64,000 bases of DNA from Amblyomma americanum (GCF_052857255.1 NW_027526484.1:1523501-1587500), one strand, 5' to 3'. Positions 11,219 through 21,243 are shown, counted from the first letter of the stretch. Numbers and translations: made by a program. The notes: a model not told the origin generated them from the sequence alone.

Positions 11219-11228
11219 TCCCATGGGT

Positions 11229-12002
11229 AATGTAACAGAAATGCTCTACGAGGTAGCCGGGGCTAGATATGTCACTATCCTGGACATGACGCGAGGCTAC
11301 TGGCAAATAAAAATACACGGCGTTCGCAACACCGAAAGGACTGTTTGCATGGCGGGTAATGCCATATGGGCTGCGCAACTCAGCAGCCACATCTCAGCGG
11401 GTTATAAACAAAGTGCTCCAAGGGCACGACAGATATGCCTGCGCTTACATAGACGACTTGGCTGTCTATTCGCATACGTGGGAGCCGCGCCTATTGCATT
11501 TGGATAGGGTGTTGGGGACGATTGCAGAGGTCGGCCTTACAGGTAACCTGGCAAAGTGCAAGTTCGCAGAGCCGAGTGTCAGATATTTGGGGCATGTGGA
11601 AGGGTCCGGAGCACACTCGCCCGACCCAGAGCACATGCACGCCATTCTGCGGTTAAAACCGCCAACGACGAAAAAGGACCTGCGCAGCGCGCTGGGGCTT
11701 TTCAACTATTACAGGGACTACGTCCCATCCTACTCTGAGTTGGTGCGCCTCCTAATTGACCTGACTAGCCGGAGAGTGCCAAACGCGATCCCCTGGAGCG
11801 AGGGTGCAGAGTGCGCTTTTAACGCTGTCAAAGCTGAGTTGGCCACGCTGCCCACATTAACTGCGCCAGACTTGAACAAAGGCTTTATCTTGACAACCGA
11901 TGCGTCAGAGAGGGCAGTCGGAGCATGCTTGGCGCAGAAGTACGAAGGAAAAGAAAGGCCAATCGCATTCTTGAGCAAAAAGCTCACTCCGCAGCAGGAT
12001 AA
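11229..12002 (+). pseudogene. element A reverse transcriptase (C-terminal part) and start of RNase H
   Basis: It resumes after the LINE with TILDMTRGYWQIKI (catalytic Asp), then a frameshift near 11345-11360. It continues with YIDDLAVYS near 11445 (catalytic Asp pair), the connection region KKDLRSALGLFNYYRDYVP and the first RNase H Asp in LTTDASERAVGACLA near 11890. The coding is cut at 12002 by the Harbinger element. Confidence 0.85.
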
Positions 12003-12803
12003 TACCCCTGTCACACGGGCACTTTCGATCCTCATTGAGCTCTATCTGCATCGAGATTTTCGAGCACGCTCGAAACATCCGGTGCTACACGGACATTTTC
12101 AATGCTCATTGAGAAGTTTCCCTCATGTGTGTTAGGTGGCGACAAATGTTCCGCCGAGAGCCATAACATGGCGATGTCCGGCAACACTGTGCAGTCGGGG
12201 GCAGCGGCAGCCAAATCCGTAGCCAAATCGGTACAATGCGTATCTGCGCCAGGTTTTTGGTTTTTGTGGCGCACCTCTGCTTCTGTGCGATGCAACCCAA
12301 GGGCCCGCAACGCCTCCGCGATTTCTGCATAGACTGCGGCGTTTCTCTTCTGGAGCCGCAAATTATTTAGGCGGTCCTGCCAGCAGTCGATGAGAGCGGC
12401 TGTCTCGCGCTCGCTCCACAGTTTCCGCGCCGACGAGCAGGAGGACGCCATCTTTGTTTACACTGACGGCGAAGCTTGGAGCATGGTGTAGAGATTATTT
12501 TCAAATGTTTGCATATAAGCAGGCATAGTACCTGAAAAATGTTCTGTATTACATTTTAATCAATCACAACAACAACAATTGTGGTTTGGTTTTGTTAACT
12601 TGTGTTTATTTTTATAGCTTCATGAGAGCGAGAGTGTTCTCGATTGTGCATGGAACCTCAAGCACTCTTGAGGAATCGGCATCGAGTCAAGCAGGATCGA
12701 GCTCGATTGCGCTTGAAAATGGCCGTGTGACAACCGTCGATCTTCATTGAGTTCGATGAGCATTGACTCAATGAGGATCGAAAGTGCCCGTGTGACAGGG
12801 GTA
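12003..12803. mobile_element. PIF/Harbinger-type DNA transposon, non-autonomous
   Basis: Perfect 37-bp terminal inverted repeats (12003-12039 and 12767-12803, beginning TACCCCTGTCACACGGGCAC) and a 3-bp TAA target duplication (12000-12002 and 12804-12806) fit PIF/Harbinger. The only conserved coding capacity is a Myb/SANT-like protein on the minus strand. No DDE transposase lies inside the 801 bp. The identical inverted repeats suggest a relatively recent insertion, later than element A, in which it interrupts RNase H. Confidence 0.88.
12032..12451 (-). CDS. Myb/SANT-like DNA-binding protein of the Harbinger element
   Basis: 139 codons from ATG 12451, uninterrupted. Residues about 10-65 form a Myb/SANT-like domain (KLWSERETAALIDCW, then VYAEIAEALRALG and RTEAEVRHKNQ) as in the second protein of PIF/Harbinger elements. 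That protein binds element ends and helps bring the transposase to DNA and nucleus. The C-terminal part has no recognisable motif and runs into the left inverted repeat, where it stops. The protein is shorter than usual for the family, so this copy may be a deletion derivative. Expression is unknown. Confidence 0.62.
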   Translation of the reverse strand: MASSCSSARKLWSERETAALIDCWQDRLNNLRLQKRNAAVYAEIAEALRALGLHRTEAEVRHKNQKPGADTHCTDLATDLAAAAPDCTVLPDIAMLWLSAEHLSPPNTHEGNFSMSIENVRVAPDVSSVLENLDADRAQ

Positions 12804-12806
12804 TAA

Positions 12807-13062
12807 GTGGCCGGCGATTGAGCGAGAGGCCTTTCCGATTGTGTAGCCTTTGGGGCGTCTAGATACTTGGCTGTTCGGTGCGAGCATCAATGTAGTCACT
12901 GATCGTAATCCTTTGACGTACCTGACAAGGTCGACGTCATCAAGCGCCCGCCTCACGCGATGGATTCTGGCTCTCCAAAAGTACGATCTGCAGTTCTCTC
13001 ATATAAAGGGCTCCCTCAACAAATGTGCTGATGCTCTTTCGAGGCTGGATAGCGACGTTTGA
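12807..13062 (+). pseudogene. element A RNase H, end of pol
   Basis: It continues the RNase H domain after the Harbinger insertion: WPAIEREAF (catalytic Glu), an in-frame TAG where other elements read tryptophan, VVTDRNPLTYL (catalytic Asp) and the typical end GSLNKCADALSRL. The stop is at 13060-13062. No integrase follows, which confirms that integrase lies upstream. Confidence 0.82.
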
Positions 13063-13566
13063 AGCTGAAAAAAGGAGAAGGGAGTACCGTTGTTGTAGTA
13101 TGGTACTCAAGTGCAAGAGCTAACTCAGGTGTGGTAGCGACCGACATGGCGGACTGAGTTCGTGCAGGACAGGGCCCTGCCTTGATGTGTGTTTGCGCGT
13201 GATTGACTCTGATTCATTATTCGTCGTTTAGTGTGGCATGTCGGTGAAATTCGCTGCATTGGTATGCTTCAAGTTATACGGTGTTAAGTTGGGACCGCGA
13301 TTCAATGCGCTGACATATTTCTTCATCGCACTGTACGAATGCCTCGAAAGTGCGTCTTGCAATTTGCGTGTATATGTTTCTACGAAAACTATCGGGACCA
13401 TTGTGAAGACTTAAGTTGCTTTTGTTAGATGTGGTAGTTGTGTATATTATCGATGTGCTTTTTCCGTATATTTTGGTTCGTACGTCCCTTCGCACTTTTT
13501 CATTGTTGTAACGCGCTTTGTGTTGTGCGTACAGCGAGTGTACGCACAATATTCTCGGTAAGGAGG
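13063..13566 (+). other. element A 3' untranslated region with polypurine tract
   Basis: About 500 bp without coding sequence. A purine run GAAAAAAGGAGAAGGGAG lies near 13069. The run AAGGAGG at 13560-13566 directly precedes the 3' LTR and is the likely plus-strand primer. Confidence 0.6.
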
Positions 13567-14402
13567 AGTTGTCGAGCTGTTGCTCAGGGACTGATCGCGC
13601 GCGCACCCCGAAGCCGGTGGCTTGGCCCTCTTGGTTGATGTGTGTTAGCTGTTTTTGGGGCTCCTCGAGAAGCCGCCATCCAGGTGCCGCGGAAATGGAT
13701 TTGTTTTGAGACAAACGCGGCAGATGACGGCAACGACGGTTAACCGGCAGTGAGGAGGCCCGTCCTTGTAAAGTCGCACTCGGCCGCAAGACGCGGCCGA
13801 CGCGCGGACCCCTGGGGTTTCGAGAGGGGGTCGCGTATAAATTTATTGCTTTCAACGGCGGACCGGCCGCGGGACGGGACGGAAGCCTCGGAGCAGGCAG
13901 CGGAAGTGGGGAGCGCAACCAGGGAAGTGTGCGTGGTTCGGACTGGGTGTTCGGTTTCCCTGAGCTTCCGCTGGCGCTTTTAGTGATTTTGTGTCTCTGT
14001 GCTGTAACCAAGCGGAAATGCGGAACGTCTTCGTGGAATGCGCGCGGTGCCCGCGCGACAACAACAACGTGAGCACCGGCGTGCTATTGGCTCCTTCAGT
14101 TTGAACGAAATTCTGATTGGCTCTGAGAAGCACATTTCCTATTGGTTATAAAAAGGGTCCCCAGAATGCTGGGTGAAGGGATTTAAGGGCGAGTTTTTGG
14201 CGCGAACGGGGAGATTGGAGATCGGAGGGCAGGTCGCCTTTGAGTGCCCGTACAATAAAGAGCTGGTGTTCCGAAGAAGTTGTCCAGTCTGTTCCCCAAC
14301 GTGTCGCCGGATCACCGAACCATCAGAAGACTTCAGGATCAACACCATCGATCTGTCGATCACCAGCATTGATCGATCACTCACCCATCATCAAAATTAA
14401 CT
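13567..14402 (+). repeat. element A 3' LTR
   Basis: A direct copy of the 5' LTR. TATAAAAA at 14147-14154, preceded by ATTGG boxes at 14116 and 14141, marks a likely U3 promoter; ACAATAAAGAG near 14250 is the polyadenylation signal. Long minus-strand frames across both LTR copies are non-coding by-products. Confidence 0.9.
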
Positions 14403-14869
14403 CGGGGTCTCGGTTCTGGCAGTCTTGATGTCATAGGTAGCATAAGAGGGCTCTCACACAGTATCCGCCCTCGCCGTTAGATGACGTTCTACGTCACACT
14501 TGCGGTATTACAGGACGTGCTACGTCCACCGCTATAGACGAGGGTGGCGCTGGGGAACACTCTCATGCTTCGCTTACACGCAAAACATAAATACCCACGA
14601 AAGCTACAGATTGGACAGCCGTCGCCGTAGCTCAGTTGGTAAGAGCACCGGACGCGATATTCGGAGGTCGTGGGTTCGGATCCCACCGGCGGCGTGGTTG
14701 TTTTTCTGCTGGTTTATAAGTAATTTTTTTAAACCAATTCATTGGCATTAGAAATTAAATACAAACTAAAAAAACAGAAAAACATTCCCCTATGCACCTT
14801 CGTTTCGGTGATTGTTGGCTTCCTTAATATGTTTGTCAAACGAGCCCCTCATTTCATTTGCCTTGTCTG

Positions 14870-14871
<2 letters not shown>
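14403..14871 (+). repeat. 480-bp tRNA-like unit, right of element A
   Basis: It begins with the right target duplication CGGGG and GTCTCGGTTCTGGCAG, carries a tRNA-like core at 14621-14693, and ends at ATTTGCCTTGTCTGCTA where a long (TA)n tract begins. It is the unit disrupted by element A or its tandem neighbour. Confidence 0.8.
14621..14693 (+). tRNA. tRNA-like sequence, best-preserved copy
   Basis: 73 nt with full acceptor, D, anticodon (CCGGA/TTCGG) and T stems, a perfect A box and a one-mismatch B box (GGTTCGGATCC). TTTTT begins 8 nt downstream. The loop CGCGATA lacks U33, so decoding is doubtful, but Pol III transcription is plausible. It could be a SINE head rather than a tRNA gene. 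Confidence 0.42.

Positions 14872-14961
<90 letters not shown>
14871..14961. repeat. (TA)n microsatellite
   Basis: About 45 uninterrupted TA dinucleotides between the tRNA-like unit and the left LTR of element B. Confidence 0.98.
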
Positions 14962-14963
<2 letters not shown>

Positions 14964-15325
14964 CCGCTAATATTTGCAGTGTTTGTCGTTCTTCAAAGCT
15001 GCTAGCACGCCACTTTATCGCTTTGTTTGCGATACAAGACGCGACCAGATTTATCCCGACTGATCGCATCCAGGGAGAGGTGAATCTACGTTGTTCCAGA
15101 ATGTTCTAGTAACTTTGAACACTTAACCTCGAAAGTTTGCTATCAGCTTTAAATTGAGCGCGGCCGACAGCGGCGGACATTCTGTTCGGCGACTGCCGAG
15201 CACGCTTGTGGCTACACCGCCGCCGAGTGATTCAGTCCATTGTGGGCGCAAGTCAGCCCATATAATGAGATTTGTTTAGACACCATTTCGCAGCCTTTCT
15301 GCTCTCCGACTGCAGTTACCACTTC
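14962..15325 (+). repeat. element B 5' LTR
   Basis: It starts TGCCGCTAATA and ends near GTTACCACTTC, and is a diverged direct copy of 20509-20872. TTGACATCCGGTGTAGGTGC follows and should hold the primer-binding site, but I could not match it to a tRNA. Confidence 0.8.
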
Positions 15326-15538
15326 TTGACATCCGGTGTAGGTGCGGGGTGGCCTTCCATGTACCGGACACCCTGTTCAAGTCGTGACATCAGCCCACTG
15401 CGCATCACACCGGAGGACAAGCCAACAGTTAACGGAGAAAGCAGACGTCTTCATGGAGACAAGCCTGACTTCAGGACCCTGCCGGACCGCATGCGGCAAA
15501 GACAGGGCACTGCTGCTGGCACCACAACCTCGTCAAAG

Positions 15539-16790
15539 ATGTCGACCCCGATCACACTGCAACAGCCGCTGGTGCCGCCACCTTTCAGTGGATCTCTAGG
15601 CGAAGACACCGAAAAATTGTTCGACCAATTTGAGCGTGTGGCATCATTCAACAAGTGGGATGATGCGGCAAAAATTGGACACGTATTTTTCTCACTGGAG
15701 GTCTCAGCACGTGCGTGGTACGAAAACCACGAGTGTCCCTGCTGACATGGGAGCTATTCAGGAAGGAACTTTTGAAGGTATTCACCAGTGTCGGGAGGAA
15801 AGAAAGAGCGAAATACAAAAAAAAATACCACGTGACATGTCGTCACCAGTGTCGGGAGGAAAGAAAGAGCCGAACGACTTCTCGAGTCCAGAATCCAGCT
15901 TGCAAACGAGCCCGTCCGCGGTTACATAGAAGAGATGAGGCGCCTCTTTCGCCGCGCCTACTCCGAGATGACCGCGGAAAAAAAGTTCAGTTTTTAATGC
16001 GTGGCGTAAAAGAACAATTATTTGCCAGCTTCGTCCGCCAGCCGCCAAAAACGGTCAATGAATTCATGCAAGAAGCCTGCACCAATGAGAAGACCCTCGA
16101 AGTCCGGGCTCGGCAGTACAACCACCCTTCTGTCTGTACAATCCGTCTGGACACGACGACCACCACCAGCGGCAACTTGCTGGAAGTTATCCGCGAAATT
16201 GTCCGAGAGAGCTACGCCGATTACTGCCATCCTCCCCACAGCCACAAGCAGCGACTCTGATGGACGTGGTACGGGAAGAAGTGAAGCAGGCACTTGGCAC
16301 CCCGACGGCCACAGAACCCCAGGTCAAGACCTACGCCGCTGCAGTAAGGACTGCTATGCCCCAACGACAACCCCCACGTCCTCCTTGAGATGAGCCACTT
16401 GTTCCGCAACGCCGCCTCCCAGCTCCCGCCCGCCCAGCCTATGAGCGGCGCTCAAACACCAGGAAATGCGACTCCTGGAGGACTTCTGATAACCGGCCGT
16501 TGCGCTTCCATTGCAGTGAGGCCGGCCATAATCTTCGTCACTGCCTGTACCGACGTATCGATCTTCGAGGAGTTGCCGTTGACGCCCCACGACCACGCTT
16601 CGGCCAACGTCCGCAGGAAATCGACGAGTATCTGCGTCGAGAGGAGTACACGCCGAACCGCCTTTCGCGCTCACCATCGCCGTCAACCTCGCGCTTTGCG
16701 TCGCCACGCCGCAGCAGCGCAGCCGCGGTACGAGGAAGGTCTCCCAGCGCCCGCAGGCGAAGCTAAATACAGCAACCTCTGGAGGTGAGG
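15539..16790 (+). pseudogene. element B gag
   Basis: The start is probably ATG 15539, giving PPFSGSLGEDTEKLFDQFER, a typical gypsy Gag opening, and SARAWYENHE. A 61-bp tandem duplication (repeat at 15782 and 15843) and further shifts break it. LFASFVRQPPKTVNEFMQEA lies near 16020. A zinc-knuckle remnant FHCSEAGHNLRHC lies near 16505, with Arg where the first Cys is expected. An Arg/Ser-rich tail follows. Confidence 0.72.
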
Positions 16791-17029
16791 TTGCTCTTGA
16801 GCAAGGCGTCGAAGATCCTCCAACGACCATGCCTCACGAAGACGCCGCCCCCGACACGCCGACACCGCATGCAATTACAACCTCGACCACGAAGCGAACC
16901 GCCTTCAAAACGACGCCACTATCGAGAAAAGCTTCGACGACACGTTCTACCCACGATTCCTACACCCGATGAAGCCGTGACCCGACGCTCAGGACGACGT
17001 GCAACGCAAGAGCCAGGACGTCTGAGTTA

Positions 17030-17602
17030 GAAGTAGTTATCGACGGCCGGAAAGTTACCGCTCTATTCGACACAGGAGCCGATTACACGGTGATGAATGG
17101 AAAATTCGCTGCTCAGCTGAGGGAAGTCATGACCGCTTGGGATGGCCCACAAATTCCCACCGCAGGGGGCCACCTCATTACGCCATCAAGACGATGCACA
17201 ACGCGAGTGATTGTCAAAGGACATACCTATCCTGGGACATTCGTTGGGCTACGGCAATGTTCCCGCGAAGTGATCTTGGGAATGGATTTCCATAGTGAGC
17301 ATCAGGCGATCATCGACCTGCGATCGCAGCTGATCACGGTTTCGACGGACGAGGTCATCTTCTCAATGAGAACTCTGGAAAATCACGTTGCCATGAGTGT
17401 CCTGGAGGAAGATGTGAGCGCCCCCTCCCGCCCCCCCCCACGCCACCGTTCAAGCGTTATCGTGACCGTAGGTGCCACGATAGCCATTAACGCTGAAATC
17501 ATCATCGAGGGCAACATGCAGTTGCTTCTATACTGTGGAATCAGCATCGCAAGAAGAATCGCACACTTCCGCAACGGCCAGGCCGAAGTACTGCTAACTT
17601 GA
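17030..17602 (+). pseudogene. element B aspartic protease
   Basis: ALFDTGADYTVMNG at about 17060-17100 holds the DTG active site; VILGMDFHSEHQAIID near 17275 is the usual second conserved block. It is open to 17602, where a stop separates it from the RT frame. Confidence 0.78.
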
Positions 17603-18540
17603 GCGAAGAATGCCGGCACATTAACATAGGAACGATGATTCCTTTCTTCGACGAAATATCCGACGTACGAGACTCCTTCACCCTCTCCGACCCATCCGCA
17701 GAAGATTCGCCTGACCGAGAGCACTCGCCCACTTCCGACGTCAACCCAGTCCTGCCCCGGAACAGACAAGACCAGATCCGCAATCTGCTTCAAAGCTACA
17801 GCGAGTGTTTTTCGTTATCACCAATGGTCCGACCAACGCCAATTGCCAAGTATCGCATTATAACCGACGAGCACGCCAGACATCTCCGTCAAAGCCCCTA
17901 CTGTGCGTCGCCGCGAGAACGACAAGCCATCCGGGACCAAGTGGAAGAAATCCTTCGCGACGTCGTCATCCAGCTTTCAAATGGCCCATGGGCGGCACCG
18001 TTTGTTCTAGTTAAAAAGAAAGATGGCGCACTTCGATTCCGCGTTGATTACCGCCGCTTGAACAACATAACAAAGAAAGACGTCTACCCCTTTCCCCGCA
18101 TTGACGACACACTGGACCGGCTCTGCAACGCCAAGTATTTCTCATCGATGGACCTCAAGAGCGGCTACTGGCAAATTGAGGTCGATGAAAAATATAGCGA
18201 GAAGACCGCCTTCATCAATCCGGATGGGCTCTTTGAGTTCAAGGTGATGCCATTGGGTCTCTGTTTCCCACCAGCGACGTGTCAGCGAGTAATGGATAGA
18301 GTGCTGGAAAGCCTGAAGTGGCAAATTTGTCTGGTATATTAGATGACGTCGTTGTCATCGCTTCGAACTTTGAAGAGCACCTCAAAAGACTTCGAACAGT
18401 ACTAGACGCCATCAAGTCTAACCTTCAAGTCTGGCCTAACCTTGAAAGCAGAAGTGCCACGTTGCCTATGAAGAGCTGCTGTTTCTAGGCCACATCGTTA
18501 GCAAGGAGGGAGCACGCCCAGACCCGCAGAAAACAGCTGC
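17599..18540 (+). pseudogene. element B reverse transcriptase
   Basis: RIITDEHARHLRQSPYCASP, then GPWAAPFVLVKKKDGALRF, SSMDLKSGYWQIEV (catalytic Asp) and FKVMPLGLCFPPATCQRVMD. Just before the LDDVVV active site a one-base shift creates a stop (18340-18342). Further breaks occur near 18430-18480. The LGHIVSKEGARPD block follows. Confidence 0.83.
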
Positions 18541-18542
18541 TG

Positions 18543-19165
18543 TTGAACAATTTCCACCACCGACCGATAAGAAAGCAGTGCGCAGATTTCCTCGGACTGT
18601 GCGTATATTGTCGACAATTTGTGAAAGACTTTTCACGCATCGCCGATCCCCTCACGCAACTCACGAAGGCAGATGTGCCATTTAAATGTGAAGCGCCGCA
18701 AGCAGAATCCTTCAAAGAGCTTCAGCGTCGTTTACAGTCTCCACAGATCCTCGCGCATTTTGACCAAAACGCCCATACTGAAGTTCATACCAGCGCAAGC
18801 AATGTAGATCTAGGCGCCGTCCTCGTTCAAAAAACCAACGGGCTGGAGAAAGTCATCGCATACGCTAGCCGCTCCCTTTCTAAGGCCGAAACTAACTGTT
18901 CGATAACTCAAAAGGAGTGCCTTGCCATCACCTGGGCTACGTCGAAATTCCGCCCCTACCTGTACGGACGACCGTTCAAGGTGGTCAGCGCTCACCACTC
19001 GCTCTGCTGACTTGCCAAATTAAAGGACCCCTCTGGCCTCCTCGCTCGATGGAGTCTCCGCCTCCAGGAGCTTCACGACACCGTCGTTTACAAGTTCGGA
19101 CGCAAGCACTCCGACGCCGATTGCCTCTCAAGAGCCCCTGTACATACACGGCCGCGGGACGATGA
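18543..19165 (+). pseudogene. element B RT connection and RNase H
   Basis: DKKAVRRFLGLCVYCRQFVK is the connection domain. The RNase H start reads HTSASNVDLGAVLVQ, with Ser where catalytic Asp is expected in TDAS. YASRSLSKAETNCSITQKEC follows, and the frame stops at VVSAHHSLC where TDHHSLC would be usual. The domain is therefore broken at key sites. Confidence 0.75.
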
Positions 19166-19322
19166 TGAGGACGCCGTCCTGGGATCCATCAGCCCCAGAT
19201 CTTTTCTACAGCAGCAACGTTCGCAACCCGACCTAAAACGCCTCATCGAGTTCTTGGAAGGCAAGCTTTCTTGACTCTCCGCCTCATTCAAGCGAGGACT
19301 GCCTTTACAGAATGATGTCCTT

Positions 19323-20394
19323 GTGAAGAACACCGCAGCGAATAAAACAGCCTTCCTCCTTGTTGTACCTGCTTGTCTCCGCAAAGAAGTTCTACAGGCT
19401 TCACACGACGAGCCGACAACTGGACATCACGGGTTTACACGCACCCTCCGCCGCGTTCAAGACAAGTATTACTGGCCCCGACTGTCCGCCGATGTCGCAC
19501 ATTATGTGAAAACCTGCCAAGATTGTCAGCGACGAAAGACCTTCCAGCAGATCGGCATGGACTTGCTTGGCCCTTTCAGAAAGTCAACGTTTGGAAATAA
19601 GTGGATCATCATAGCGACCCACTACCTGATCCGCTATGCCGAGGCAAAAGTCCTACCGAACGGAACAGCAGCAGAAGCCGCCAAATTTTTCGTGGAGTGC
19701 ATTCTTATGCGGCACGGCGCCCCCGATGTGCTCATCAGGGACAGGGGAAGAGCATTCACGGCGGAACTAACGCAAGCCATCCTGCGTTACAGCCGAAGCA
19801 GCCACCGGAGGACAACTGGATACCATCCGCAGAAGAAAGGACTGACCGAGCACCTGAACAAAATCATCGCCGATACACTCGCCATGTAGGTAGCTGTCGA
19901 ACTGAAGACCTGGCGCCATCCTGCCTTACGTCGTCTTCGCCTACAACACCGCTGTGCAGGAGACCACCAAGATGACGCCTTTTAGGCTCATCCATGGCAG
20001 GGAAGCCACGACCACGCTAGACGCCATGCTGCCCAACGTTACCGAAGAAGCGAACGTCGACGTCACCAACTACCTTCAACGCGCAGAAGCCCAAAGACTT
20101 GCCCGATTACGGATCAAACACCAGCAGTGGACCGGCGCCAGAGGCTACAACCTACGAAGTAGCAGCGAGGAATACAATCCAGGAAACCAAGTCTGGATTT
20201 GGACTCCCATTCGCCGCCGTGGATAGAGTGAAAAGCTTTTGCGCCGTTATTTCGGCCCGTACAAGGTTCTTCGTCGGCTAGGTGAACTGGAATATGAAGT
20301 CATCCCTGACGCAATGACTGCATCCCAGCGACGCCGCATACCACCAGAAGTTGTCCACGTCGTCCGTCTGATGCCCTATTATGCGCGCTAAAGG
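19323..20394 (+). pseudogene. element B integrase
   Basis: The HHCC motif runs from HDEPTTGHHG to CQDCQ. DDE residues lie in GMDLLGPF (about 19555), LIRDRGRAF (about 19731) and GLTEHLNK (about 19840). An in-frame stop at 19887-19889 and later shifts break it. MTPFRLIHGREATTTLDAML and, at about 20236-20390, FGPYKVLRRLGELEYEV give the C-terminal GPY/F-like module, ending at RLMPYYAR and a stop. Confidence 0.8.
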
Positions 20395-20508
20395 ACGTTG
20401 CATTTCCACACTCTGTGTTTATTTTCGCACGATCCGTTTTGTTCGTTGCTAGCCGCCTTATTTGTTTTTATGCATGGGGTCGATGCTTCTTTGATGAGAG
20501 AAAAGTAA

Positions 20509-20872
20509 TGCCGCGAACCTTTACAGTGTTTGTTCATTCTTCAAAGCGGCCGGCCCGCCACTTTATCGCTTTGTTCGCGACGCAAGACGTGGCCAGATTT
20601 ATCCCGATTGATCGCATCCAGGCAGAAGTGACCCTACGTTGTTCCAGAATGTTCTAGTTACTTTGCACGCTTTATCTAGAAATTTAACTATCAGCTTTAA
20701 ATTGAACACGGCCGACAGCGGCGGGTATTTAATTCGACGACCGCCGAGCACGCTTGTGGCTACGCCTCCGCTGAGTGATTTAGTCCATTGTGGGCGCAAG
20801 TCAGCCCAAATAGAGTTTTGTTTGGACGCCATTTATGAGCCTTTCTGCTCTCCGGCCTGCAGCCACCACTTC
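20509..20872 (+). repeat. element B 3' LTR
   Basis: It starts TGCCGCGAACC after a purine-rich GAGAGAAAAG and ends CCACCACTTC. A (TA)n tract follows from 20879. Confidence 0.8.
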
Positions 20873-20878
20873 GAGGCT

Positions 20879-20899
20879 ATATATATATATATATATATA
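20879..20899. repeat. short (TA)n tract
   Basis: About ten TA dinucleotides directly after element B; probably the right part of its target. Confidence 0.9.
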
Positions 20900-20925
20900 A
20901 AGTGATTTCTGGCAGCTGATTTGGT

Positions 20926-21084
20926 CATTATAACATAAAATAACCAAAAATTGAAGCAATATAACAGGATTTAAATCACGACGTCTCGGCTCGAGGACCA
21001 GCCCTTTCCTCCAGCCTTGTCCTCCAGCCGAAACATCGTGAATTAAATCCTGTTATGTTTCTTCAATTTTTGGTGATTTTATAA
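20926..21084. repeat. foldback repeat 1 with hammerhead-like core
   Basis: The arms 20926-20991 and 21025-21084 are imperfect inverted copies (ACCAAAAATTGAAG and AACAGGATTTAA in both). Around the centre, CCGAAACATCGTG on plus and CCGAGACGTCGTG on minus resemble the GAAAC plus stem III part of minimal hammerhead ribozymes, but the CUGANGA box is degenerate on both strands. A TA tract follows. Confidence 0.55.
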
Positions 21085-21243
21085 TATATATATATAAATG
21101 GAATAGAGATATAGAGTTGACAAACGGCGGATAAAGTAACGATCGTTATCGTTAATAGTAAAGAGCGTTACATCTTCCACCATGTGTGAACTCTCCATCC
21201 GGATCCATTCGATCTTCTCCCCCAGCTTATATATATATATATA

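Larger units (their letters stand above)
5637..14402 (+). mobile_element. element A: Gmr1-like Ty3/gypsy LTR retrotransposon, nested and degenerate
   Basis: LTRs of about 838 bp (5637-6475; 13567-14402) flank, in order, gag with a SCAN-like region and a CCHC knuckle, protease, integrase, reverse transcriptase and RNase H. Integrase precedes reverse transcriptase, unlike most Ty3/gypsy elements and like the Gmr1 group. The primer-binding site is at 6475 and a polypurine run at 13560-13566. An RTE-like LINE and a Harbinger element have inserted into the RT and RNase H regions. Several frameshifts and stops make it non-autonomous. Over the first ~190 bp I compared by eye, the two LTRs differ at roughly 4-5 percent of positions, so it is an old insertion. 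Confidence 0.88.
14962..20872 (+). mobile_element. element B: degenerate Ty3/gypsy LTR retrotransposon
   Basis: LTRs of about 364 bp (14962-15325 and 20509-20872) flank gag, protease, reverse transcriptase, RNase H and integrase in the usual Ty3/gypsy order. (TA)n adjoins both ends, so it inserted into a TA tract and the target duplication cannot be told from the repeat. Many frameshifts and stops break all genes. The LTR copies differ visibly throughout, which makes this an older insertion than element C. Confidence 0.88.

Noticed and set aside
13274..14011. 245-codon minus frame, also present at 5617-6081
   Set aside because: It lies antisense in both LTRs of element A and differs between the copies. 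It is a by-product of GC-rich LTR sequence, not a gene.
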